DNA from: Hofstenia miamia
Lineage: Eukaryota; Xenacoelomorpha; Acoela
Length of the DNA stretch: 24,285 bases
Direction: 5' to 3'
NCBI GenBank assembly: GCA_004352715.1
Contig: SCFE01000015.1
Location: forward strand, 684,224-708,508
Positions 10,216-19,200 of this stretch are shown here, in pieces (positions within the stretch are counted from its first letter, which is position 1; the number at the start of each line of letters is the position of its first letter). A model generated the notes under the pieces. The model did no database searches and was not told where the DNA came from. It saw nothing but the letters and a program-made list of their open reading frames with translations. Both the position numbers and the translations under genes were made by a program.

Positions 10216-10586
10216 TCATAAATCATTCTTAGACAGGGACTTCAAACTTAAATATTTGAACTTTTTCGTATTTTTATAAAGTTCTTCTAATAACTTCACA
10301 CCTCTTTCAGCAATCTGGTTGCTTCTCGGGGTGTTACTAGTGCGAGTTCGTTCATCGCTTTAATTTGTTTTGAAAGTACTGGCAATGCCTTCCAGCTTCT
10401 CGCTTCTTTCCGAGTAGTACTTCTGATCGCTGAACCATGCGGCTTGCGACTCGTTCGCAACGAATAAATCTGCCTCCAGAATGAGACGCCAAGTAGGAGA
10501 AGAAAAAAAACAATTATGACATTGATTGCACGGGAATTCCATCGAGCTTTATGAAGGGATTGAAGCTTGCGCCATTCAGAAGTTCT
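10216..10586 (-). pseudogene. Exon B (last exon) of the unidentified two-exon locus
   Basis: This terminal exon follows a 14-base polypyrimidine acceptor. In its entry frame it stays open to a TGA far downstream, but the conserved-looking motifs after the A8/T8 run (10503-10510) are in another frame. A single indel in the homopolymer, either real or a sequencing error, is therefore likely. The entry-frame reading places a hydrophobic run (INVIIVFFLLLLGVSFW) that could look like a membrane segment, but this is probably a by-product of the frameshift. Confidence 0.55.
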
Positions 10587-10624
10587 CTGAAAAAGGAAAA
10601 GTCATATTTTCAAAATTATTTTTA

Positions 10625-11646
10625 TACGAGGTGTGTGAGAAAAGTAATGAGACTAATTTTGTACAATGTTATCCTTTTCAAAGTAGTTGGCTTGGGCAGC
10701 TATACACCGGCTATTTCGTTTTTCCCAGTCTTGGTAGCAGCGCTGGAAGTCCTTTGAGGACATGTTTGAGGTTCGGGAAAAGAAAAAAGGCACAAGAACT
10801 GAAATCACGTGAATATGAGGGGGGGGTTGAGGAACAACACTAATGCGTTTTGAAGTCAAATATTCACCGATGGAAATTACCGTGTGGGGCGAGGCGTTGT
10901 CTTGATGAAGCATCCACCTGTCTGCAATGTCGGGGCTCACACCCATCGCTTTTTTCCTGAGCGAACACTTGCTTTTCCTTTCAGGGACACTTTGATAAAA
11001 CACCTTGTTGACCATTTGTCCTGATGGTACAAATTCTTTGTGCATCATACCCTTACGTCAAAAAAACAAATCAGCATGGTATTGATATTTGATTTGCTCA
11101 TTCGACATTTCTTTTGTCGAGATGACGGAGTATGCCACTCTTTGCTTTGCCGCTTTGTTTCAGGATCATACTCAAATATCCAGGATTCATCACCTGTGAT
11201 CACACAATTTAAGAATTCCGGGTCACTGACAATCCTGTCAGGAAGATCAACACACACAGTTTTTCGAGCGTCCTTTTGTTCAGTTGTGATTCATTTTCAA
11301 CGTGTTCTCTGCCTTCTAAAAATAATTTGCGCCAGCGAAAAACTTGTGCTATTGATAAGCAATATTCCCCATAGGTCTGTGTCAACTGTTCAAATGTCAC
11401 ACTCGCAGATTCACCCAGTTTAACACAAACTTTGTTGCATAACGTCGCTCTAATTTCTGTAACACACAGCACAAACACAACTTCACTGATGACGCTGTCA
11501 AAACTAATGTGTTTGCGCTACCGAGTTGTAACGGTGCACTGCGGAATCATAAGTGATACACACCAGTCAGTGCAGAGCGGTAAACAAAATGTTGCCAGAT
11601 TGCCCGCAGTGTTGTCAGTCTCATTACTTTTCTCACACACCTCGTA
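10625..11646 (-). mobile_element. Mariner-family (DD34D) transposon, internally deleted
   Basis: Perfect 28-bp terminal inverted repeats lie at 10627-10654 (CGAGGTGTGTGAGAAAAG...) and 11617-11644, each flanked by TA (10625-10626, 11645-11646). The 1018-bp body encodes a mariner transposase on the minus strand in pieces: the N-terminal helix-turn-helix part (CVKLGESASVTFEQL, QVFRWRKLF) from about 11478, then CVITGDESW with the first catalytic Asp, EFVPSGQMVN, and LHQDNASPHT with the second. About 70-90 residues between GREHVENE and the ITGDESW block are missing. A frameshift in a C8 run disturbs the region after the second Asp, and the third catalytic Asp position reads Ala (SCAFFLFP). The copy cannot make transposase, but its ends look intact. 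It sits in the intron of the minus-strand locus, about 40 bp before exon B. Confidence 0.93.
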
Positions 11647-11898
11647 GGTCTATTTATACAGACTTTCAAACATCTCGGCTATTTTTCATTAAAAAATGCA
11701 CACATCAATCATTATTATTGTTTATTATTTTCATTAAGATTACTTCTGCTCATTATTTCATTTATTCATCAATCAGTTAATTAACATATCATTTGAATCT
11801 AAAAAATTCATCAAAACTTACTTGATAGTGGCGGAATGCTTGGCACAGTTCATACAGGAATCGGAAGTCGTCTCGCCATCCTGTGTTTTCATTGAAAT
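11085..11898. repeat. Direct repeat, copy 1 (mariner part plus flank)
   Basis: The 814-bp unit begins inside the mariner (ATATTTGATTTGCTC) and runs through its right end and about 250 bp of flanking host DNA to GAAAT at 11898, right before a lone N. It recurs almost unchanged at 11900-12672. Since flanking host sequence is included, the second copy is not a new transposition. The unit ends in the middle of exon A of the minus-strand locus (11822-11898), so this copy carries only part of that exon. Confidence 0.95.
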
Positions 11899-11899
11899 N
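11899..11899. other. Single N at the repeat junction
   Basis: A lone undetermined base marks exactly where copy 1 stops and copy 2 starts. This is typical of a join made by an assembler or gap filler rather than a biological boundary. Confidence 0.9.
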
Positions 11900-12672
11900 A
11901 TATTTGATTTGCTCATTCGACATTTCTTTTGTCGAGATGACGGAGTATGCCACTCTTTGCTTTGCCGCTTTGTTTCAGGATCATACTCAAATATCCAGGA
12001 TTCATCACCTGTGATCACACAATTTAAGAATTCCGGGTCACTGACAATCCTGTTCAGTTGTGATTCATTTTCAACGTGTTCTCTGCCTTCTAAAAATAAT
12101 TTGCGCCAGCGAAAAACTTGTGCTATTGATAAGCAATATTCCCCATAGGTCTGTGTCAACTGTTCAAATGTCACACTCGCAGATTCACCCAGTTTAACAC
12201 AAACTTTGTTGCATAACGTCGCTCTAATTTCTGTAACACACAGCACAAACACAACTTCACTGATGACGCTGTCAAAACTAATGTGTTTGCGCTACCGAGT
12301 TGTAACGGTGCACTGCGGAATCATAAGTGATACACACCAGTCAGTGCAGAGCGGTAAACAAAATGTTGCCAGATTGCCCGCAGTGTTGTCAGTCTCATTA
12401 CTTTTCTCACACACCTCGTAGGTCTATTTATACAGACTTTCAAACATCTCGGCTATTTTTCATTAAAAAATGCACACATCAATCATTATTATTGTTTATT
12501 ATTTTCATTAAGATTACTTCTGCTCATTATTTCATTTATTCATCAATCAGTTAATTAACATATCATTTGAATCTAAAAAATTCATCAAAACTTACTTGAT
12601 AGTGGCGGAATGCTTGGCACAGTTCATACAGGAATCGGAAGTCGTCTCGCCATCCTGTGTTTTCATTGAAAT
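11900..12672. repeat. Direct repeat, copy 2 (41 bp shorter)
   Basis: It matches 11085-11898 nearly base for base, except that 41 bp present in copy 1 (within 11237-11282) are missing here, at CCTGTTCAG near 12051-12058, with TGT microhomology at the break. On the minus strand the loss brings the mariner N-terminal part and the ITGDESW block into one 144-residue frame (12252 to 11818). The right mariner end and TA are at 12391-12420. Unlike copy 1, it continues into the unique sequence that completes exon A. Confidence 0.95.
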
Positions 12673-12702
12673 CACATTTGTGGCTGTTCCATTCTATTCT
12701 GA
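12596..12702 (-). pseudogene. Exon A of the unidentified two-exon locus
   Basis: The 107-bp exon is open in one frame only (first two bases complete a codon, then 35 codons). The other two frames have early stops. The donor CAA|GTAAGT is near-perfect. The frame is also open upstream of the proposed acceptor for about nine codons, to a TGA near 12731, so the exon may start slightly earlier. Confidence 0.55.
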
Positions 12703-12814
12703 CTAAAGAGACGAGTACACGTGGTCAGTAAAATTTCGATTAATGAATATGACAGCTTTGGTCTTGATGTTGGTTCTTGGATGACATTATCTAGGACATG
12801 CTTCCTCAACAAAT

Positions 12815-14100
12815 CTAAGACATGATGCATTCATTAAAAATAAAATTTAGTGCTTTACTAATAATTGGAGCGGTTTCTTTCAAAATCCAACCAGGAATTT
12901 TCGCAGGGCCATTTGATTTATTCGATTTGAGTTTTGTTATAGCTTCGATCATCTCATAAGTATATCTGAAGTTAAAAGTGGGAGTAATTTTTTTCTGTGG
13001 AATATTAAATTCAATATGTTCTCCTTTATAATTTCCAAAGTTGATAAAAGTTTCGTTGAAAATATTTGGAATTTTTATGGGGGCATGTTGTAAATTTCCA
13101 TCATGGTCATTAATTGCAACAATGCCGCTCATACATTTTTTTCTGAGAATTAGTCAATTAATATATCTCCATTTCTTGTCTCTGATTGAATCCGTTGAAA
13201 AAGTTTTTGGAAAAGAATTTTGCGCATTTCTAATAGTTATATTACAAAAATTTCTGGCCTTTCTGTAACGACAAAAACTTTCGTTGGTTTTTAATATTAG
13301 GTAGTCTTTATACGCTTGATTTTTATTTTTTATACACTGCTTATACTTGGAATCAATCCAAGGTTTACTATCATATTTATTTTTTTGAAAAGAATAATAA
13401 GATAAAATTTTTCTTCGGGGCAATAAATGTCATAAAAATATTCATGTTATTTGGTCCTGAAGCTGGGAATTCTTCACAATAAAAACTAAAGTTATCTTTC
13501 TTATCTGTTGTGACGATATGATCAATAAGGGTGCTAGAAGTGGATACATTTCTTGTAGATAGCACTGTGTTTGACGAAAATAATTTAAAAGTGTTTAATA
13601 AAAGCTTGAATTTTTCTTTTACGCGGTAATTAAAGTAATTTAAATTCCAATCGCCCATTAATATGACATCTTTGAGCATGCAGAAGATATCTCATTTTCG
13701 ATTTGAATAACAAAATCATTGAGGTAATTTTTTGAAAGGCAGTAAGACACATAAATTAATTGTTTTTTATATCTAGAACTTTTACTTGGGTTCTTTATTT
13801 CGATCCATAGACTTTCAAATTTTGAATCTAATGGTGAAAACTCATTTCTTAACTTGGGTCGGTAAATTTTTGGGATAAGAACAACATCACCAACTTTAGT
13901 TTTGCATAGTAAATTACTAGGCTTTCTATCATTGCGAAAAAGTTTGTATATACTACTATTAAATGTCCACATGTTGTTGGAGTCATTGTCTGTTAACCAA
14001 GATTCCGTTATGCTGATTATTGTCTCACGTTTCAATTCTTGCATAAATTGCATAAACAAATAATGTTTATTGGCTAAATTCTGAAAGTTTACATGTACAT
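12815..14100 (-). pseudogene. Non-LTR ORF2: AP-like endonuclease and the start of RT (broken)
   Basis: The endonuclease begins near 14100 (VNFQNLANKHYLFMQFMQEL) and keeps the catalytic-type Glu in ITESWL, the Asp and Asn of GDWN and the Asp-His of LIDHIV. Translation is interrupted by frameshifts near 13670 and 13425 and a TGA near 13150. The RT portion covers only the first fingers region, and the frame then runs into unrelated sequence. In an intact element this protein nicks the target and primes reverse transcription. Confidence 0.82.
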
Positions 14101-15130
14101 AATTTGTGCATAGTTATAAACAGGGCCAGGATTACTTTCGATTCCTTGAGTAACTAAGAGGATAAAGAGACAAGTTTGTATACTCAAAGTATTTTTAAAT
14201 TTTACACAGTATAATTTACGTATACATAGGTCTATCTGTAGCCTGGGTGTCGTATAAATATACATATTTAAATATAAAGTAAAAAATTTCTTAGCTTTGA
14301 TATTTCCACTAAAGTTAATTGTAGCGACCTTGCAGTTACTTCAGCGTAGCTTTGGTTATTGTTGCGGTGAAAACTCGTCGGGATGATTGGTAACGCGGCG
14401 GGGTGGTAGTGGGCACCAGGCTGCAATGTACTTAAATGGAAACGCGATCGAAACTTGCATGACGGTGGTGTTTAATGTAGAGGTCGGTGGTTGTAGTGAT
14501 TCATCAAAATACGCTTTGATACAGCTTGCAAGATGTTCATAGTCTGCATAAGATAAATGTATCCCATCTTTTGCGAAAAGCTTTTTATTAATTCTTTTAT
14601 CCAAATAAACAGACTTAGTCCCATGGCCTTCTTGTTAAATTGATTAGCATACGGGAATGGTGCGTCTTCTCATAAGTAAAGATTAGCTGCCGGAAAAGTA
14701 ACACGCACAGCATCAACGAAGTCTTTAAACATTGAAGCATAATCGGTTATTTTCTTCATAATATTATTTCTACCGGCTGTAATTATGATGTATTTTACAT
14801 TGGTTGTCTTGGTAGCATCATTTTTAAGCTTGTTTAGATGCCATTCTTTTCCTGTGGAAGTATTCAATTGTGGTTTTACATCCATTGTCTGCTGTTCACT
14901 TTTTGTTACTACATTGTTGACTTGAACTTCTTTGTTCATCTGGATAGCAGCATGCTCCTGTAGTTCAAAAATCAGCTTTTGAATAGTAAGCAACTCCTCT
15001 AGAAAGATAGCTGAACGATGCGAGCAGCTTCGCAGACGTAATGCTGCTCCGTTCTCCCATTATGAAATACTCACTACCAAGAAAACGAATTAAAACGGGC
15101 TCGGAAGTACCGACTGAACGCGAAATAATC
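12825..15130 (-). mobile_element. CR1/jockey-like non-LTR retrotransposon with esterase ORF1, 3' half missing
   Basis: Read on the minus strand, the order is: a GC-richer leader near 15130-15060; ORF1 with a predicted helical start (LEELLTIQKLIFELQE) and an SGNH-esterase-like part (IIITAGRNN, then KDGIHLSYADY); and ORF2 with an APE-type endonuclease (ITESWLTDN, VILMGDWNLNYF, SSTLIDHIVT), the usual linker (DSKPWIDSKYK) and the very start of RT (KSNKSNGPAKIPGWILKE). RT stops abruptly at FIFNECI near 12825, before any catalytic block. An esterase in ORF1 is known from CR1/L2-type elements. ORF1 has a stop and frame change near 14670-14600; ORF2 has frameshifts near 13670 and 13425 and a TGA near 13150. 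It is inactive. Confidence 0.88.
14356..15063 (-). pseudogene. Non-LTR ORF1 with SGNH esterase-like domain (broken)
   Basis: The first piece runs from about 15063 to 14670 and the second from 14604 to 14356. The N-terminal part (EELLTIQKLIFELQEHAAIQ) looks like a short coiled coil. VKYIIITAGRNN has the place and shape of an SGNH esterase block with Gly-x-Asn, and FAKDGIHLSYADYEHLA has the terminal Asp-x-x-His pair of the catalytic triad. YLDKRINKKL lies between, but the frame is broken near 14640. The role in LINE ORF1 proteins is unsettled; membrane or RNP association has been proposed. Confidence 0.75.
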
Positions 15131-16711
15131 GTTTCGTTGGAAATTGCATGTTATCATTAGAATCAGAATTATAAAACATTTTCAGATATGTTGGAAATTA
15201 AGTATGTTTAATAAAAATATTCACATAAAAGATATCAAACTTTACTTGAAAATAATATAAAATTTATTTTAGTAATTTTAGCAAATTCATTAGAGAAAAA
15301 ATATATTTCGCTCCAATTGAGCATCGCCACTACAAAAAATTCCCTCTAAATATGCACTATTTATAGAGATATAATATTAGAAAAATGAGTTTTTCTTAAA
15401 GTCAGGCTTATTATTACATAAACATTGAAATTTGCACAAATCAAATGTATGCCTTAAATTGACTTAGTGGTTTTAAGGTTTATGTAGTTGTTTTCTGTTT
15501 CTGTAATACGGCGGCGTGAATCTACTTTGTATTTTGAATTTCAACCGGAATGTTCAGGCAAACGAATTCGCAAATCTAAATTCGATTCCAAAATATAATG
15601 AGGATTATTTTATATTGCAAAACCATCTGTGCCTAATAGTTATTGTTAAAACACTACGTCGAAACATGAAAAGCCTAAAAAGTTTATTCGATGAAAGAAA
15701 TTAATTGAGAAATATGGTTTACACACTTCAAGTAAAAAGCTGCATTGTAGCGAGATCTAATTATAATCAAACGTAGATTCGGAATCGGATTTGACTTCGT
15801 ACATTGGTAATTTGTTACTATTAAGATAATATTACGTTCTTGAAATTATGTTTGAATCCAAGTCGAAGTTTTTAATAATAAATAGGGTGAAATCAATAAG
15901 TTAAATATATTTGTGCAAATAGAAGAATCTTTCACACTGATATTTTAATTTGGGGTTTTGCACATATTGCTAGCATTTTGTTTCATAGAAAATAACTTCG
16001 ATAGTGCCTGGATAGTACTTCAATATTTTGGGTTGCGTTGTCCAGCAATTACAAAACTCAAAATTAGGTCAAATTAGTTGATAATCTCATTTATTGCAAA
16101 AACATTTATTTTAATCTGTTAATCATTTTTCTGGTTTTGTCAGGAAATCAATTTATTGCAAAATGAATACGAGTGGAAATGGATTCCCCAAATGCGTGTT
16201 GAACACTGCTACTCATTGTAGAGATGTATCCATCACCCTCATACAACTCACAGAAGAATATTTACTGCGAAAATAATTTTGTTGCATTTCTTTAATGAAA
16301 TGATTACTGGACAATTGTTCGCTATAATTATTTTGCAATTTCTAATTTAATTTAAGATTATTTCTTCTATTCATGTTCTCGGATAATATTAAAGCATTTC
16401 GAAGTAATCATCGACTAGTCAATCTTTCTTTGCATATGTATGTTTAAACCTGTCAGTCGATGCCATTTTCAATTACTACGCCTTGATTTCTGATCTCCCA
16501 TGTTATTAGCACGTAATGGAATTATTTTAGGTTTAGGATAAGACCTATTTTCACAATCATTCTAGGATGTTCTTTAAAAAGAGTCCTAATTCATAGTGGA
16601 AATTTCTCAAATTCCCATCTTTAGACTCATCCATTTCACAAAATTTTGATTCCCAATAACCTCCTTAGATTGATTGTTTGATTAATTATATGTTCCGTCT
16701 AGCATATAAAT
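15131..16711. other. Long AT-rich stretch without recognised features
   Basis: I see no protein motif, RNA gene or clear repeat on either strand. A 62-codon plus-strand frame at 15516-15704 has no recognisable feature and is about what chance would give. Confidence 0.55.
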
Positions 16712-16819
16712 CTAACTACTTCAGCAGCACATATACTGAAATTGGAACGATACATTGATTAGCATGGCTCCTGCGCAAGGATGCCACGCAAAATCATGAA
16801 GCGTTCTTAATTTTTTTTG
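16712..16819 (+). ncRNA. U6 spliceosomal snRNA-like sequence, probably a pseudogene
   Basis: U6 snRNA forms the catalytic core of the spliceosome with U2. The match is colinear over the whole RNA: CTTCAGCAGCACATATACT (5' stem-loop side), ATTGGAACGATACA, GATTAGCATGG (with the AGC triad), CTCCTGCGCAAGGATG, CACGCAAAATCATGAAGCG and a terminal T tract at about 16811-16818. The normally invariant ACAGAGAAGATTAGC is replaced by ACATTGATTAGC: three bases are lost and the ACAGAGA box that pairs with the 5' splice site is destroyed. The first bases also depart from the usual GTGCTCGC, and a TATAAA at 16705-16710 is too close to act as a normal U6 TATA box at about -25. A retroposed or decayed copy is the best reading. 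Confidence 0.88.
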
Positions 16820-17520
16820 TATTGTTTTTGTACATTTTTGACCCTTTCAGTTGCTATCAGCATATGATATATAGCTAATGTAACCTCTGAATAAAGACTT
16901 TTTTAAACCCCATTACACCTCTGGTAAAAATTACTACTCACCTAAAAATTAGCAAGAAATTATGACGCCGTTTCATAAATCCTCAACACGCAATATTAAC
17001 AACATCTTTTTGGGATCGTTAACAATATTACCAAATATAATACGATTTTCAAACATTGCTAAAATGAAATCTTCACAATATAAATATAATTTTAACAGCG
17101 TTCATATAAAACAAGTTTAAATTTCTAGGAATTATTTTTGACTCACATTTAAATTTTTAAATGTAACTAAATCATTTTATTAGAAGAATAATCATTCCCT
17201 AACTCAATTTCTCAAAAACTTCAAACTAATGCAAAAATTCAATTAATTCATACGTTTGTAAGAAGAAGAAACAATATTTATATGAGGTTAAGTTAGCAAT
17301 ATATCATATACTGATATCAACTCTGAAACCGTCAAAATTGTACAAAAAATATTTCAAAATAAAATATTGCACTATTGGGCTATGGTGATTTACTTTCTGT
17401 TAGTTGAATATCAAGTCATTTTAATCATGCCAACATACTCAAAATGGTAAACAAACTTTTTATTTCCATCCAATGATACAAAACAAAGATATGCTCCAAT
17501 CAAAATATAAAAACAAACAC
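16820..17520. other. AT-rich spacer, nothing recognised
   Basis: No gene or repeat is supported. The stretch follows the U6-like sequence and precedes the minus-strand RT remnant. Confidence 0.5.
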
Positions 17521-17522
17521 AA

Positions 17523-17925
17523 TTAAATTATCCTAAATTCTTCCCATGCATGTAACTTTTTTAATGATTCTATTATTGCTTGGTGACTTGATAAATTATG
17601 CTGAAGAACAAGTGCAGTACATGCGTAAGTGCGTGAGTTAAATTTTAATAAACAGTCTAGAAATAGGGATGGATGTGTTAACTTACAAAAATATAACAAA
17701 TTAGTAAATTTAATCAGGAATTTCGAAGAAAGCAATTTATACGTTTGTACATAAGTACTAGTTTGTTGTTTATCAAATTGAAACGTCTTCCAAACAGCAC
17801 GGTTAAATGTTGTGGTTAATTGCTCAATTCTGTTAATGTTGATTGCATTAAGTAGAAAGCAGGCATATGAAAATTGGTTTATTACAAAAGAATGTATCAA
17901 TTGGGTTTGTACAGCTAACTGACAT
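17523..17925 (-). pseudogene. Non-LTR reverse transcriptase C-terminal remnant
   Basis: A 125-codon minus-strand frame, open a little further upstream, reads like the thumb and C-terminal part of LINE RTs: LIHSFVINQFSYACFLLNAI, then INRIEQLTTTFNRAVWKTF, and a long helical tail ending HAWEEFRII. The phrase 'hSxl-xxxx-YAC, then RIEQLQxxxNRAV' is typical of the part after the YADD motif. The catalytic region is not found next to it. Assigned by pattern only. Confidence 0.6.
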
Positions 17926-18690
17926 TTTCAAAATTTCTGTCAGTGTTATTAAAAATATTGTTAAGTTATTTTTGAACAAAGACTTTTTCCATATTTTCCT
18001 TTTTCCCAGTGCAGTATTAAACGAATTCTTACAAATTCTAATAAAATCTTAGTCATTGCATTGTGGGTTTATTCTTTTCCAATTTGCTGATTTATAAAAT
18101 AGTTGTGGTTATGTGATTTATTCAATTCATTTCCTTCAGTGGGTAATATGATTTTAGAATCGGACTTCCACTTGAAAAACGCGTTTCAGTTAATAGAGCA
18201 GCAAAAGAACTTGATGCTTGCTTTATCTCATTGAACATTTTTGCTACTGGGAGATATATTGGGCATAAATAATAAATAGTTTTTAAAATTGTTGAACTGA
18301 ATGCACATTCTAAGTTGAACTTTAACAACTACATATTGAACCTAAGAAATTTCCTATTGAATGCAAAGCACTGTTCTCCTTTAAGAATTTTAATACTTCA
18401 AAGGTCATTTAATCATTAAATTAATTGCAAGTACCCTTTAAGCGCCAATGGATTCAAAACGAAAAATCACTTGTCTTGAGCTTACTTTTGTTAATGTACA
18501 GTCAGTTACCTTTTTCTTCATAAAGCTATGATCAAAAGAGTGTCATTCAACTTGTTTTGCATCTAACACATGATTGCAGAAAATTATTTAACTGTCAGAT
18601 TTGTCATTTTTTAGCATTATGCTTTACCAATCTCATTTAGTCGCCAATGAGTAAACATTCGAAGGATTATTACGTAATCAAATAATTGAA
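17926..18690. other. AT-rich stretch with no firm feature
   Basis: A 68-codon minus frame at 18122-18328 has no recognisable domain. The start of the plus-strand RT remnant may reach back towards 18640, but I cannot support it. Confidence 0.4.
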
Positions 18691-19200
18691 CATTTAAAGA
18701 ATTTTGATTTTATTATCAAGCACCCAATTCGGATTTGGCAAATATTTTTCAACAATGGATGCACTATTAAGTGCTACTGAAAAATGTAGAACATCATTCG
18801 ATTCTAATAAATTCATAGTTATAGTCTTTTTAGATTTGAACAGCCTTTCCCTCAATTAATCATAACATACCAATTGAAAGACTATCTTACTTTGAATTCA
18901 GATGTTAATGCAAGCAATTGATAACCTCAATCAAAGATTCTAAAGAGTTACATTAAATGATGTGTTTTCAGACTGGTTACCGGTTTTCGGGTTACAGTGG
19001 GGTGCCTCAAGGACTAATTCTATATATTTGTATAGCTAAATGACATGCATTTTATAACAAATTGCAATGCATCCGATATGCCGATGACAATGAGACCAGC
19101 ATTTTCAGCGATTGTACATCAATATCAATGGAAAAAATGTCTTCTGATATGTCGCTGTTCTGCAATAAACTACAATATATGTTTGACGTGTGACGGTTGT
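18691..19200 (+). pseudogene. Heavily decayed plus-strand reverse transcriptase remnant
   Basis: Although full of stops and frame changes, the plus strand gives RT blocks in the right order: QFGFGKYFSTMDALLSATEK (18725 on), IVIVFLDLNSLSLN (place of the first catalytic Asp block), YSGVPQGLIL (about 18990-19021) and RYADDNETSIF (about 19075-19105) with the catalytic YADD. Spacing between blocks is close to that of non-LTR RTs. It points the opposite way from the remnant at 17523-17925. It is old and not functional. Confidence 0.75.

Larger units (their letters stand above)
10216..12702 (-). pseudogene. Two exons of an unidentified gene, probably a pseudogene, with a mariner in its intron
   Basis: Exon A (12702 to 12596, 107 bp) has an acceptor-like CTCTTTAG and a near-consensus donor CAA|GTAAGT. 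It encodes 35 residues including ENTGWRDDFRFLYELCQAF. Exon B (10586 to 10216) follows a strong acceptor, TTTTCCTTTTTCAG, in matching phase, and encodes WRKLQSLHKARWNSRAI, then after a one-base frame change in an 8-base homopolymer (10503-10510) SPTWRLILEADLF and AAWFSDQKYY. After one in-frame TAA (10360-10362) the same frame gives TPRSNQIAERGVKLLEELYK and ends with TGA at 10216-10218. The base composition is richer in GC than the surroundings. From memory the motif order (ARWNSRAI, WFSDQ, PRSN-x-x-AER) fits an uncharacterised invertebrate protein family, possibly transposon-derived, which I cannot name. Upstream exons were not found; the CR1-like element begins about 120 bp beyond exon A. Confidence 0.55.

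Noticed and set aside
10430-10540. Possible transmembrane helix (INVIIVFFLLLLGVSFW) in exon B
   Set aside because: It appears only if the frame is followed past the T run; the conserved-looking motifs continue in another frame, so it is probably an artefact of the frameshift.
10526-10843. 105-codon plus-strand frame over the mariner left end
   Set aside because: It crosses the inverted repeat and is antisense to both exon B and the transposase.
11040-11423. 127-codon plus-strand frame
   Set aside because: Antisense shadow of mariner transposase.
15516-15704. 62-codon plus-strand frame
   Set aside because: No motif, splice site or neighbouring exon supports it.
18122-18328. 68-codon minus-strand frame between RT remnants
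   Set aside because: No RT or other motif could be placed.
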